Below are positions 21,931 through 32,009 of a stretch of DNA of 64,000 nucleotides, one piece after another. Position numbers and translations under genes: made by a program. Under the pieces are notes generated by a model that saw nothing but the letters and a program-made list of their open reading frames with translations, made no database searches and was not told the DNA's origin. Where the stretch lies: positions 32,666,001 through 32,730,000 of the forward strand of contig NC_083882.1 of NCBI RefSeq assembly GCF_032452875.1. The letters are read 5' to 3'. Within the stretch, counting starts at the first letter, position 1. The number at the start of each line of letters is the position of its first letter. This stretch comes from Bos javanicus (taxonomy: Eukaryota > Chordata > Mammalia > Artiodactyla > Bovidae).

Positions 21931-22088
21931 CAGAGGATGAGATGGCTGGATGGCATCACTGACTCGATGGACGTGAGTCTGAGTGAACTCCGGGAGTTGG
22001 TGATGGATAGGAAAGCCTGGCGTGCTGCGATTCATGGGGTCGCAAAGAGTTGGACATGACTGAGTGACTGATCTGATCTGATCTATAA
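20838..22088 (+). mobile_element. BovB LINE copy 1, 5'-truncated within RT
   Basis: The copy starts inside the reverse transcriptase domain and runs to a (CTGAT)n tail at about 22070-22085. It is the first of three plus-strand BovB copies between 20.8 and 28.7 kb, and looks young because most of its ORF2 frame is still open. It is closely similar to copy 3 (27.7-28.7 kb) but has a different tail repeat unit. No clear target-site duplication was found. Confidence 0.95.
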
Positions 22089-22552
22089 GAGGTGGACCTT
22101 GATTACTCTTTCACTGAGTGTATACAATTCATGTCTCACTTCCAGTGCAGAAGGGATGGTGTGCTGCTTCATAAACTAGATCACAAGAGGCACCATGGCT
22201 TCCTGCTGTCTTGCATTTTCTCTGGAAACCAGCTACTATGTTCAGGTAACTCAGTAGAGAGGCCCATGTGGGAAAGAGCAGGGACCAATGTTCAGTGAGA
22301 AACTGAGGCCTCCTGCCCACAGCCATGTGAGTGATATAAATCTTCCAGGCCCTGACAAGCCTTCAGATGCTTGTAACCCTGGCCAACAACATGACCGTCA
22401 CCTCTTGCGGGACCCTGAACCAGAACTTCCTGGCTGAGTTGTTCCTGGATTCCACCCCTCAGAAACTGTATGAGACAATAAATGTGTATTGTTTTAAGCT
22501 AGTAAATTTTGGGATAATTTGTCACGCAGCAAGAGATAACTAATACATGTAT
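22089..22552 (+). mobile_element. MaLR-type LTR
   Basis: The caagccttcagatgcttgta, aaccctggccaacaacatga, accctgaaccagaa and gagacaataaatgtgtattg blocks, with the end ataactaatac, follow the order of a MaLR LTR. Only LTR sequence is present. Confidence 0.6.
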
Positions 22553-23019
22553 CTTCCTGAACTGCTTTACTGTTTGTCATGGTGTTTTTTCAGTTTATCC
22601 TCTTGTGTTACTTAAGAATCATAATATTGTCTACATACAATGATAACGGTCTTGACTTTTTAAAAATCACTTTACTGCTTCCCCATCAAGCCTGTTGCCC
22701 CATATAGGATGAAATTCATGAATTTTGTTATGCTAAGGACATCTATTCATTTATTCTCATCTTATTAACAGTATTTTAAAAATCAATAATGATATTGAAC
22801 TCTTTAATTTCCTTTAAAATATCTGAGTATTATGATTTTTCTGCTGAATTATTTTAATAGGACTGTACTTTTGCATTAATATTCATAGGTGAGAGTGATC
22901 TTATTTTGCTATCTATTTGCTCGTGAAATATTGGCTAAGTCTGAGGTTTTTGTGATCTAGCTGATGTTTTTGTAATCAAAAGATTTTCTCATTTTTTTCT
23001 ATGTCCTGCAGCAGTGTAA

Positions 23020-23225
23020 ATCAAAGTAGGAAAACTTTTCCAACAAAAGGTCAGAGAATAAATATATTATGCCTTGTTGGCTGAATGGTCTCAGTCCCCT
23101 GATATTCAACTTAGCAGTATAGTGGGAAAGCATAAACAAATGAGTGTGACTGTATTCCAATAAAACTTTATTTATGAAAAGAAGAGGTGAACTGAATTTG
23201 GTCCATGGCCCATTCCTTGGTATAA
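23020..23225. mobile_element. Ancient DNA-transposon-like remnant
   Basis: The aaaggtcagagaataaatat block and, later, gagtgtgactgtattccaat followed by aaaactttatttatgaaaag match a common mammalian non-autonomous DNA element whose exact name I do not assign. Confidence 0.5.
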
Positions 23226-23231
23226 ATCTGT

Positions 23232-23400
23232 TTTCTCAAAATTTAATGGGTGTGCAATCTCCAAGGAATCTTGTTAAAACCAGATTTTCCTTCAGTAGGT
23301 TTGCAGTGGAACTTGAGAGTGCATTACACACTAGCTCCCAGGTGACACACATCTGCTGGTCCTCAATCACTCTGAATAGCAAGGCTTTAAATAACACTGA
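23232..23400 (-). mobile_element. MER20-like hAT remnant
   Basis: The atgggtgtgcaatctccaag, cttcagtaggtttgcagtgg, agctcccaggtgacacacat and ctgctggtcctc blocks match the reverse of MER20, a short hAT-Charlie element. Confidence 0.65.
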
Positions 23401-23667
23401 AACCATCTGTTTTTAAAGTTTGGTTGAATTCATTTGTGAAAATATCCAGGTCTAGTTCTTTCAAATTTGTATCTTATGAATATTGGTAGTTTTAAACTTT
23501 TGATGTTTCAGGAATTAGCTTTGGCAATTTATAGTTTCCCAGAAAAGTATCCATTTTCAACTAGATTCTCATATTTTTCTGCAAACAACTGAGCAAAGTA
23601 GTTATTAATTATTTCCTTCTCTATTTGTGGTTATTTATTCTTATTTCTTAAACACTTGTGCTTTGAT

Positions 23668-23881
23668 TTGTTGTTGTTGTTTAATCACAGTCATGTCCAA
23701 CCTTTGTGACCCGATGGATTGTATGTAGCCATCAAGGTCCTCTGTCCATGGGATTCTCTAGACAGGAACACTGGAGTGGGTTGTGTCTCCTTCTCCAGAG
23801 GATCTTTCTGACCCAGGGATCAAACCTATGTCTCCTGCACCAGCAGGAGGATTCTTTACCACTGACCCACCAGGGAAGCCC
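23668..23881 (-). mobile_element. Bov-tA SINE
   Basis: A full minus-strand copy with a (GTT)n stretch at its 5' edge on the plus strand (23670-23680) and the tRNA-type end acccaccagggaagccct. Confidence 0.92.
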
Positions 23882-23892
23882 TATATTAGGCA

Positions 23893-24372
23893 ATATTTTA
23901 TCTATTTTATTTTACTTTTCTAAAGGTTTATTTTTTTAAAACTTAAAACATAGTTCATTTACAATATTAACAGTGGGTGTACAACATATTGATTCACTAT
24001 TTTATAAATTATACTCCATTTATACAATCTTAGCTATATGTCCTGTGCTGTGTAATATAGCCTTGGATCTTTTTTATTTCATATATAGTAACTTATACCT
24101 CTTAGCCTCCTTCCCCTATCTTGCGCTTCCTCCCATTATTTCAAAAAGACACATGCACTTCAGTGTTCATAGTAGCATTATTTATAATAGCCAAAATATG
24201 GAAGCAACCTAAGTGTCCATGAACAGATAAGTGGATAAAGAAGATGTAAAATATTACTCAGCCATCAACAAGAATGAAATTTTACCCTTTGCAATGACAC
24301 AGATGGTTCTGGAGGGTAATATGCTTAGTTAAGTAAGTCAGACAGAAAAAGACAAATACTGTATGTTACTGA
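23893..24372 (-). mobile_element. 5'-inverted (twin-primed) L1
   Basis: The left half (about 23893-24145) is the L1 3' end on the minus strand, with T-rich end, catttacaatattaacagtg and gtcctgtgctgtgtaatata. The right half (about 24146-24372) is upstream L1 sequence on the plus strand, with tatggaagcaacctaagtgt and agtaagtcagacag. One insertion by twin priming explains this best. No convincing target-site duplication was seen in the low-complexity flanks. Confidence 0.6.
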
Positions 24373-25113
24373 TCTATTTCTTGAGTATATTTATTTATTC
24401 TACTCTTTCTGGTTTTCCTTTTAAATTTCTGCTTTTATTTTTATTTTGGTTCTTCTGGATTACTTTTTCTCCTGACTTCTTGAGTTCTCCCTGACTTCTT
24501 GAGTTTCATACTTAAGTCAACCTTTTAGCATCTTTCTTTTATTAATATACACAATATTAAGCCAGGAATATTCCACTGAGTTTTGCTCTAATTTTATCAC
24601 ACACCATAGAGCTTGGTAGTATTTTGTACATAGGTATCAATTCTTACTTGATTGTTTCCTTGACTCAAGAATTATTTAAAGTTTCTAAATTTCCTAGATG
24701 GTAGTTTTGTTTTTTCCCAGTTTTAATTTTATTACTTTTGACCAAAGAATGTGGTCTGTAATAAAAGTCTCTTGGTCTATTATTAACTCAGAGAGGCCTA
24801 AAAAATCTCTCTCTACTGATGAGTTTCTTGTAATTTCTGTAGACTTTGTTTCTGGAACTTGAAGCTGCATTATTTAGTGCATACAGAGTCATGGGAATTT
24901 GTCATTGTGGATCATAGCTTATATCATTTTGGTGTGTCCTCTTCAACTTGCTCAGAGCTTTTCAGGTAACTATTAGTCCATGGTCCTAGGCTACCTTGTT
25001 TCTCGACTCTTCTCAAGTAGAATATCGGGCACCTACTGACCTGGGGAGTTATTCAGTGTCATACTTTTTGCCTTTTCATTTGGACAAAGATTCATGACAT
25101 TGTACAGGAGGCA

Positions 25114-25761
25114 GTGGTCAAGACCATCCCCAAGAAAAAGAAATGCAAAAAGGCAAAATGGTTGTCTGAGGAGGCTTTACAAATAGCTGAGAAAAGAAGA
25201 AAAGCTAAAGGTAAAGGAGAAAAGGAAGGATATACCCATTTGAATGCAGAGTTCCCAATAGCAAGGAGAGATAAGAAAGCCTTCCTCAGTGATCAGTGCC
25301 AAGAAATAGAGGAAAACGATAGAATGGGAAAGACTGGAGATCTCTTCAAGAAAATTAGAGATACCAAGGGAACATTTCATGCAATAATGGGCACAATAAA
25401 GGACAGAAATGGTATGATCCTAGCAGAAACAGAAGATATTAAGAAGAAGTGGCAAGAATACACAGAAGAACTGTACAAAAAAGATCTTCATGACCTAGAT
25501 AATCACGATGGTGTGATCACTCACCTGGAGTCAGACATCCTGGAATGCAAAGCTACATGGGCCTTAGGATGCCAGCAAATTTGGAAAACTCAGCAGTGGC
25601 CACAGGACTGGAAAAGGTCAGTTTTCATTCCAATCCCAAAGAAAGGCAATGCCAAAGAATGTTCAAACTACTGCACAATTGCACTCATCTCACACACTAG
25701 CAAAGTAATGCTCAAAATTCTCCAAGCCAGGCTTCAACAGTGTGTGAACCATGAACTTTGA
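25114..25761 (+). pseudogene. BovB ORF2 linker/RT N-terminal fragment
   Basis: A 215-codon frame encodes the basic linker (KKKKCKKAKWL) and the start of RT, with the RT block QQWPQDWKRSVFIPIPKKG near its end. The linker-RT joint is shortened (ILECKATWALGCQQIW), losing the conserved segment between these points seen in intact BovB. The stop at 25759-25761 lies where copy 1 continues with a proline-containing block. Start at 25114 is simply the first ATG of the surviving frame. Confidence 0.88.
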
Positions 25762-26931
25762 GATGTTCAAGCTGGATTTAGAAAAGGGAGAGGAACCAGC
25801 AATCAAATTGCCAACATCCAATGGATCATCAAAAAAACAGTGAATTCCAGAAAAATGCCTTCCTCTGCTTTCTTTACTACACCAAAGCCTTTGACTGTGT
25901 GGATCACACCAAGCTATGGAAAATTCTTCAAGAGATGGGAATACCAGACCACCTGACCTGCCTCCTGAGAAATCTGTATGCAGGTCAAGAAACAGCAGTT
26001 AGAACCAAACATGAAACAATGGACTGGTTCCAAATTATGAAAGGAGTACTTTTCAAGGCTGTATATTGTCACCCTGCTTATTTAACTTCTATCAGAGTAC
26101 ATCATGCAAAATGCTGGGCTGGATGAAGCACAAGCTGGAATCAAGATTGCAGGGAGAAATATCAATAACCTCAGATGTGCAGATGACACCACCCTTGTGG
26201 CAGAAGGCAAAGAAGAACTAAAGAGCCTCTAGATGAAGGTGAAAGAGGAGAGTGAAAAAGTTGGCTTAAAACTCAACATTCAGAAAACTAAGACCATGGC
26301 ATCTGGTCCCATCACTTCATGGCAAATATATGGGGAAACAATGGAAACAGGGAGAGACTTTATGTTTTTGGGCTCCAAAATCAGATGGTGTCTACAGCCA
26401 TGAAATTAAAAGAAGCTTGCTCCTTGGAAGAAAAGCTACAACCTAGACAGAGTATTAAAAAGCAGAGACATTACTTTGCCAACAAAGGTCTGTCTGGTCA
26501 AAGCCATGGTTTTTCTAGTAGTCATATATGGGCAGAGTCAGAGTTGAACTATAAAGAAAGCTGAGCGCTGAAGAATTGATGCTTTTGAACTGTGGTGTTG
26601 GAGAAGACTCTTGAGAGCCCCTTGGACTGCAAGGAGATCAAACCAGTCAATCCCAAAGGAAATTTGTCCTGAATATTCATTGGAAGGACTGATGCTGAAG
26701 CTGAAGCTCCAATACTTTGGTCACCTGATGCGAAGAGCTGACTCATTGGAAAAGACCCTGGTGCTGTGCATGATTGAAGGCGGGAGGAGAAGGAGACGAC
26801 AGAGGATGAAATGGTTGGATGGCATCACTGAGGACTCTAAGGACATGAGTTTGAATAAGCTCCAGGAGTTGGTGAAGGACAGGGAGGCCTGGCATGCTGC
26901 AGTCCATGGGGTTGCAAAGAGTCGGACATGA
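25762..26931 (+). pseudogene. BovB RT remainder, frameshifted
   Basis: The rest of ORF2 is spread over several frames. 25821-26126 carries the FDCVDHTKLWKIL region and 26611-26931 the C-terminal RAPWTARRSNQSI to GVAKSRT region. The YADD active site is changed to CADD (codon tgt at 26176-26178), which removes the catalytic-site tyrosine. Small deletions occur near 26090 and 26390. Confidence 0.88.
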
Positions 26932-26964
26932 CTGAGTGACTAAACTGACTCTGAATGAGGCTTC

Positions 26965-27543
26965 TTTAACTTTCCTTAGCTTATATATTTTTTAAAATTT
27001 CTTTTTAATTGGAGTATAATTGCTTTACACTGTTGTGTTAGTTTCTGTTGTGCAGTGAAGTGAATTACCTATACATCCTCTCCCTTCCACCTCATCCTCA
27101 TCACACCTCTCTAAGGCATCACAGAACAGTGAGCTGAGCCCCCTGTGCTCTACAGCAGCTTTCCACTAGCTATCTATTTTACTTATGCTAGTGCATATAT
27201 GTCAGTGGCACTCTCTCAATTTATCCCACCCTCCCTGCCTCCTCTATGTGTCCACATGTGTGTTCTCTACATCTGTGTCTCTATTCCTGCCCTGGAAACA
27301 GGCCCATCTGTACCATTTTTCTAGATTCTATATATATGCAATACAATGCGATATTTGTTTTTCTCTTTCTGACTTGCTTCACTGTGAACCTAAATGTCCA
27401 ACAATAGATGAATGGATAAACAAGATGTGGTACATATATACAATGGAATATTAGCCATAAAAAGGAACAAAACTGGGTCATTTGTAGAGATGCAGATGGG
27501 CCTAGAGACTGTTATACAGAGTGAAGTAAAGTCTCTATTTTTG
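26965..27543 (-). mobile_element. 5'-inverted (twin-primed) L1 with target-site duplication
   Basis: The left part (about 26985-27380) is L1 3' UTR on the minus strand. The right part (27385-27537) is the adjoining upstream L1 segment on the plus strand (tccaacaatagatgaatgga to agagtgaagtaaagtc). The two parts meet at the same L1 position, both carrying the cagtgaag/cagagtgaag-type block. A 10-bp duplication, atgaggcttc, flanks the whole at 26955-26964 and 27544-27553. Confidence 0.8.
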
Positions 27544-27729
27544 ATGAGGCTTCCCTACAGGCCCTGGGCATTTCTGGCTTCTGAAAAAAGTGAATCAAGA
27601 CCCCTAGGTCTCACAGACGTTTGCCAACCTAATCTGGCTCCTGGCGTGGCAAGGTAGTCACAGTATTACTTCACATCCATTCCCTACTCCCCAAACTCAG
27701 TCATCCCTATTGGCCCAGACCATACAACA

Positions 27730-28655
27730 ATAGGAAAAGGAGTTCGTCTAGGCTGTATATTGTCACCCTGCTTATTTAACTTCTATGCAGAGTACATCAT
27801 GAGAAACGCTGGGCTGGAAGAAGCACAAGCTGGAATCAAGATTGCTGGGGGAAATATCAATAACCTCAGATATGCAGATGACACCACCCTTATGGCAGAA
27901 AGTGAAGAGGAACTCAAAAGCCTCTTGATGAAAGTGAAAGTGGAGAGTGAAAAAGCTGGCTTAAAGCTCAACATTCAGAAAATGAAGATCATGGCATCCG
28001 GTCCCATCACTTCATGGGAAATAGATGGGGAAACAGTGGAAACAGTGTCAGACTTTATTTTTCTGGGCTCCAAAATCACTGCAGATGGTGACTGCAGCCA
28101 TGAAATTAAAAGACGCTTACTCCTTGGAAGGAAAGTTATGACCAACCTAGATAGCATATTGAAAAGCAGAGACATTACTTTGCCAACAAAGGTCCGTCTA
28201 GTCAAGGCTATGGTTTTTCCAGTAGTCAGGTATGGATGTGAGAGTTGGACTGTGAAGAAGGCTGAGCACCAAAGAATTGATGCTTTTGAACTGTGGTGTT
28301 GGAGAAGACTCTTGAGAGTCCCTTGGACTGCAAGGAGATCCAACCAGTCCATTCTGAAGGAGATCAGCCCTGGGATTTCTTTGGAAGGAATGATGCTAAA
28401 GCTGAAACTCCAGTACTTTGGCCACCTGATGCGAAAAGTTGACTCATTGGAAAAGACTCTGATGCTGGGAGGGATTGGGGGCAGGAGGAGAAGGGGACGA
28501 CAGAGGATGAGATGGCTGGATGGCATCACTGACTCAATGGACGTGAGTCTGAGTGAACTCCAGGAGATGGTGATGGACAGGGAAGCCTGGTGTGCTGCGA
28601 TTCATGGGGTTGCAAAGAGTCAGACACGACTGAATGACTGAACTGAACTGAACTG
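27730..28655 (+). mobile_element. BovB LINE copy 3, young and 5'-truncated
   Basis: It starts just before RT motif B and ends in a (GAACT)n tail at 28638-28655. A possible 7-bp target-site duplication, atacaac, lies at 27722-27728 and 28656-28662. It shares many variants with copy 1, for example the gggatttctttggaagga segment where older copies have a gaatattcattggaagg-type sequence. Confidence 0.95.
27760..28641 (+). pseudogene. BovB ORF2 C-terminal fragment, frame intact
   Basis: A 293-codon frame covers RT motif B onward. It contains LRYADD (YADD at 27871-27882, residues 38-41), the thumb region and the C-terminal domain to GVAKSQTRLND. The codon at the position mutated to stop in copy 1 is still CGA. 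The endonuclease and RT fingers/palm A regions are absent, so the frame is the surviving 3' part of a truncated insertion and not a gene. Just upstream of the first ATG, motif B reads GVRLGC where copy 1 has GVRQGC. Confidence 0.93.
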
Positions 28656-28662
28656 ATACAAC

Positions 28663-29339
28663 TGTATTTCTGCCTCAATTTCCCTTCCAACCTCAGCTCC
28701 AAGTCTGCCTTGCCTCAGACTCCATCTGCTTGGCCAGAGCTTGGGGTCTTCACAGCTTGCTGCATTGACCTGGCCTGGTAGACTGAACTCCTGCAATAAT
28801 ACTGTCAACAAAACTTTGAAAATTATCTCAATTTCTTCCCGAGCTTGTATTGTCTGTTAGCATGGACCACTCCCTCTCCCACTGTGACACCTGCATGATG
28901 CGTACCTGAGCTGTCCATTCCCTCTGAATACAATGGACCCACGACTTGCTCTTTCCGGGGACAGCCGTGGCAACCAAGCCATCTCACCGGGTTCTCTTCA
29001 CTGTTCTTTGTAACCAGAGAACAATCTACGTAATAGGGATGTCTAAGTGATTTATCCCTTGCCTAGGTTTTGACTAAAAACTCTTGGATCTGGCAAATAA
29101 GTTTTGGGTATATTACATCTTCTATTTTCCTACAAAATTCATTTGTGACAGTAAGTAAAATTTTCTCATACAACCTGCAGGAGACTGTTGCCATTAGCCT
29201 TAGTAAGTTAGGTCTTTTTGACTCTTCAATTAGTTATAATCTTTACTTCTATCTTATTTGTAACCTTTATTTCTCCTCAAAAAGCAAGAGACTGGCAAAG
29301 TATTACTGTCCCTGCCCAAAATGACACAAATGCAACAAT
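28663..29339. other. Unassigned DNA, no gene seen
   Basis: No repeat family or exon is recognised. CpGs are slightly more frequent at 28895-28990 than in the flanks. Confidence 0.4.
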
Positions 29340-29600
29340 GATAATAATAATGGCTTACACTTTTTGAACACTGTGTAGTTTCTGTATTTTACAGAGATGT
29401 CAGTTAATTATCACTGGATTCTTATCAGGTAAATTATACAGTTGTTATCATCATCATCCTCATTTTATAGATCAGGAAACTGACTCAAATAAATTGAGTA
29501 AGAAATTTAAGGTTATATAAGTTAAAAGTGGTGGAACAGAAAGGATACCAGGTCTGTGTAACTCCAAAGACTATACCTTTATCCATTATTCTATGTTGCT
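29340..29600 (-). mobile_element. MIR SINE
   Basis: The cattttatagatcaggaaac, gaaatttaaggttatataag and ggaacagaaaggataccagg blocks are a MIR on the minus strand, preceded by an ataataataatggctta stretch. Confidence 0.7.
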
Positions 29601-29935
29601 TACTAACCAATTTTCCCCAAAGCCAAGGAGATTAAATATGTTCTATTGGTTGATAATTTTATGTCCTAGGATGAACTCCATATTACGAAAAGCAAAAGTT
29701 TTGGAAGCAAAAGTTCCTGGTCTTTTCCCCAGATTATATTCTAAGAATCAAAGTAATAATAGCAATTTATCAGTTATAGGGCACACAGATGTTTTAAATA
29801 ACAATTTTATATGTTTACTCTTGGATTTTTAAAAAGCCTTTGCATGAATATAATTGTATTAATTCATGTTTAGAAGATCTTAGAGACTCAACATTATTTC
29901 ATCTATTACCTTTGAACTAGTTCCCTTATACGACA

Positions 29936-30065
29936 GTGAAATAGAATAAGTTATTCTAGCTGCTGTAAGAAACAACTTTCCAAGCTCCAAAGGTTTAAAA
30001 AATAAAAATTTGGTTTTGCTCATATAGATTCAAATCAAAAGTGCTTCTCAGGCAAACTTCCAACA
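29936..30065 (-). mobile_element. MaLR-type LTR fragment
   Basis: The ttattctagctgctgtaaga, aacaactttccaagctcc and aaaaatttggttttgctcat blocks resemble the reverse complement of a MaLR LTR 3' end. The fragment stops before the next SINE. Confidence 0.45.
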
Positions 30066-30096
30066 GCTTCTTTAGGGACCTAGGCTCCTTTCTCTT

Positions 30097-30290
30097 GGGC
30101 TTCCCAGGGGGCGCTAGAGGTAAAGAATCTGCCTATCAATACAGGAGACTCAAAGAGACATGGGTTTGATCCCTGGGTTGGGAAGATCTCCTGAAGTAGG
30201 AAATTGGCAACCCACTCCAGTTGGACAGAGAATCCTGGAAGACTACAGCCCATCAGGTCACAAAGAGTTGGACACAACTGAGCACGCATG
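30097..30290 (+). mobile_element. Bov-tA SINE
   Basis: It begins gggcttcccagggggcgcta and ends acacaactgagcacgcatgc. Diverged copies of ggctcctttctctt (30083-30096) and ggttcctttttct (about 30298-30310) are likely the target-site duplication. Confidence 0.92.
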
Positions 30291-30333
30291 CAATCAAGGT
30301 TCCTTTTTCTATGGCTCCATCCTCTACTAAGTC

Positions 30334-30669
30334 CTGCTGCTGCTGCTGTTAAGTCACTTCAGTCATTTCCGACTCTGTGCGACCCCATAGATGGCAGCCT
30401 ATCAGGCTCCTCCGTCCCTGGGATTCTCCAGGCAAGAACACTGAAGTGGGTTGCCATTTCCTTCTCCAATGCTTCTCTCCAAAGTGAGAAGTGAAAATGA
30501 AGTCGCTCAGTCATGTCCGAAATGCTTCTCTCCAAAGTGAGAAGTGAAAATGAAGTCGCTCAGTCATGTCCGACCCTCAGCCACTCCATGGACTGCAGCC
30601 TTTCAGGCTCCTCCATCCATGGGATTTTCCAGGCAAGAGTACTGGAGTGGGGTGCCATTGCCTTCTCCG
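30334..30669 (-). mobile_element. Bov-A2 SINE with internal 53-bp duplication
   Basis: A minus-strand dimeric Bov-A2 with (CTG)n end and two Bov-A units. The 8-bp target-site duplication actaagtc lies at 30326-30333 and 30670-30677. The linker between units is duplicated (30468-30520 and 30521-30573). Confidence 0.93.
30468..30573. repeat. Exact 53-bp tandem duplication
   Basis: Bases 30468-30520 and 30521-30573 are identical over all 53 positions, beginning aatgcttctctccaaag and ending cagtcatgtccga. The unit spans the linker between the two Bov-A monomers. Confidence 0.97.
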
Positions 30670-30677
30670 ACTAAGTC

Positions 30678-31289
30678 TTGAGTCATTGCCAATCAATATC
30701 TCCATTCAGTAGAGAATCGGAAGAGGATGTGGAAGAAGTTTTGTTTTTGCTTTTTTTAAAGGAGAAGCCTAGAAAGGGTGGAAATCTCTTCTGTATATTT
30801 CATTGGCAAGAACTCAGACTCACCGTCCCAGGTACCTATAAAGGAGGTTAGAAAAGCTAGTCTGCAGCTCTGATCCCAGAGGGAAGAGAAAGTGTATTCT
30901 ATGCACACAGCAGGCTCACCCTGACACTTTGAGAACCTCACCAACTTTTTATTTGTAATGAATAGAGTCCATTCAGATTTCACTTTCTCCCATTTGAGAT
31001 CTTTGCATGACTATCACTTCAATTTCTTAATTGAATTCTTCCTTTAAATATGTGTGCTGGTTTTAAAAATTTGTTGACTTTGTTTCATTCTCTTTTGCTT
31101 AAGAGATGGACCTTTCTTCTTCTTCACCTGCATGTAGGTTACACTTCGTGACTTCACTGCTGGTGAGTCGAATAGAGTAGAAATCATTAGATGTCACTTC
31201 TAATACTAGGTAACAAGAAGACTGCGCATTCTGTCTTGGGTACACTTCCCAAACCTCTGAGTCACTTGTTCTGAGAGAGGTCAGCTGTA
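30678..31289. other. Unassigned DNA, no gene seen
   Basis: No repeat family or exon is recognised. Confidence 0.45.
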
Positions 31290-31562
31290 CTCTCACAAGC
31301 AGTGATGGTATGAGGGCACTCGGGCAGCCTACAGAGAACTGTGGGGGATGCCAGCAAGCATGTAAGTGATCTCAGAAGGGGATCCCTCCCCCAGTCAAGC
31401 TTGGAGTTAACTGTGACCCCAGCCAATGCCAGGACTTCAACTCGCAAGAGACTCACAGCTAAACTGCTCCTGGATTTCTGGACCACATACATAAATGTCT
31501 ACTGTTTTAAGCCTCTGAGTTTGAAATAAAAGGTGACATGCAATAGATGACTAATATAATGC
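31290..31562 (+). mobile_element. MaLR-type LTR 3' part
   Basis: The gatccctcccccagtcaagc and ctgtgaccccagccaatgcc blocks, with the end tctactgttttaagcctctg and atgactaatata, parallel the LTR at 22.1-22.55 kb. Confidence 0.55.
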
Positions 31563-31922
31563 ATTTTAAAACCTGTTGTATTTTATCTCCTATGCTATCA
31601 TGTGGGTCCAGGCATTCTTCCAGAGACAGTAGAACCGTTCTTAAACTTCACTCTTATTTATGTGCAAATCTCTCAGAGTTGATGCTAAGTATTGGCTGTT
31701 GGCTCCAGGACTGTGTACTCTGTCGCTGGATCCATGTATTCGTGCAGCTGCTGGAGATATATGAGAATGCTCCATTGCTTCCTGTGTGCAAAGTTTCCTC
31801 TCAGAGAGGTGTGCCATGCTGGAGAAGTGTGGTGCTGATTTTTAGTTTCGAGTATGTTATTTGAACATTTGAGTATGTTAAACTGGGGTTTCATCACATT
31901 CTTAAGGAACTCCATTCTCTTC
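31563..31922. other. Unassigned DNA, no gene seen
   Basis: A 105-codon frame (31547-31864) runs through here with no known match, and nothing else is seen. Confidence 0.45.
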
Positions 31923-31923
31923 T

Positions 31924-32008
31924 ATAGAGTTGGCCAAAAAGTTTGTCACATTTTCCTGTAATATCTTATGGAAAAACTCCAATAGATTTTTTTTGGCCAA
32001 CCCAATAT
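31924..32008. mobile_element. Mariner-type MITE hairpin
   Basis: About 80 bp between TA dinucleotides with complementary ends: gttggccaaaaagttt on the left and ttttttttggccaac on the right. This is the non-autonomous ruminant mariner pattern. No transposase is present. Confidence 0.8.
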
Positions 32009-32009
32009 T

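Larger units (their letters stand above)
22553..24955 (-). mobile_element. Old L1 ORF2 remnant with four later insertions
   Basis: Pieces at 22553-22990, 23405-23667 and 24373-24955 match the reverse complement of L1 ORF2. Examples are gaattcatttgtgaaaatat followed by ccaggtctag, and ctcaagaattatttaaag followed by accaaagaatgtggtctg. Two hAT-type remnants, a Bov-tA and an inverted L1 separate the pieces. All frames are broken. Confidence 0.65.
25095..26950 (+). mobile_element. BovB LINE copy 2, decayed
   Basis: This is the longest BovB in the window. It starts between the endonuclease and RT domains and runs to the 3' end near 26950. It has an internal deletion around 25545-25575, several frameshifts, an in-frame stop after codon 215 and a damaged RT active site. 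It is clearly older than copies 1 and 3. Confidence 0.93.

Noticed and set aside
20713..21959. Minus-strand frames of 155 and 184 codons opposite BovB copy 1
   Set aside because: They are antisense shadows of the BovB ORF2. The same 184-codon antisense frame appears opposite copy 3 (27975-28529).
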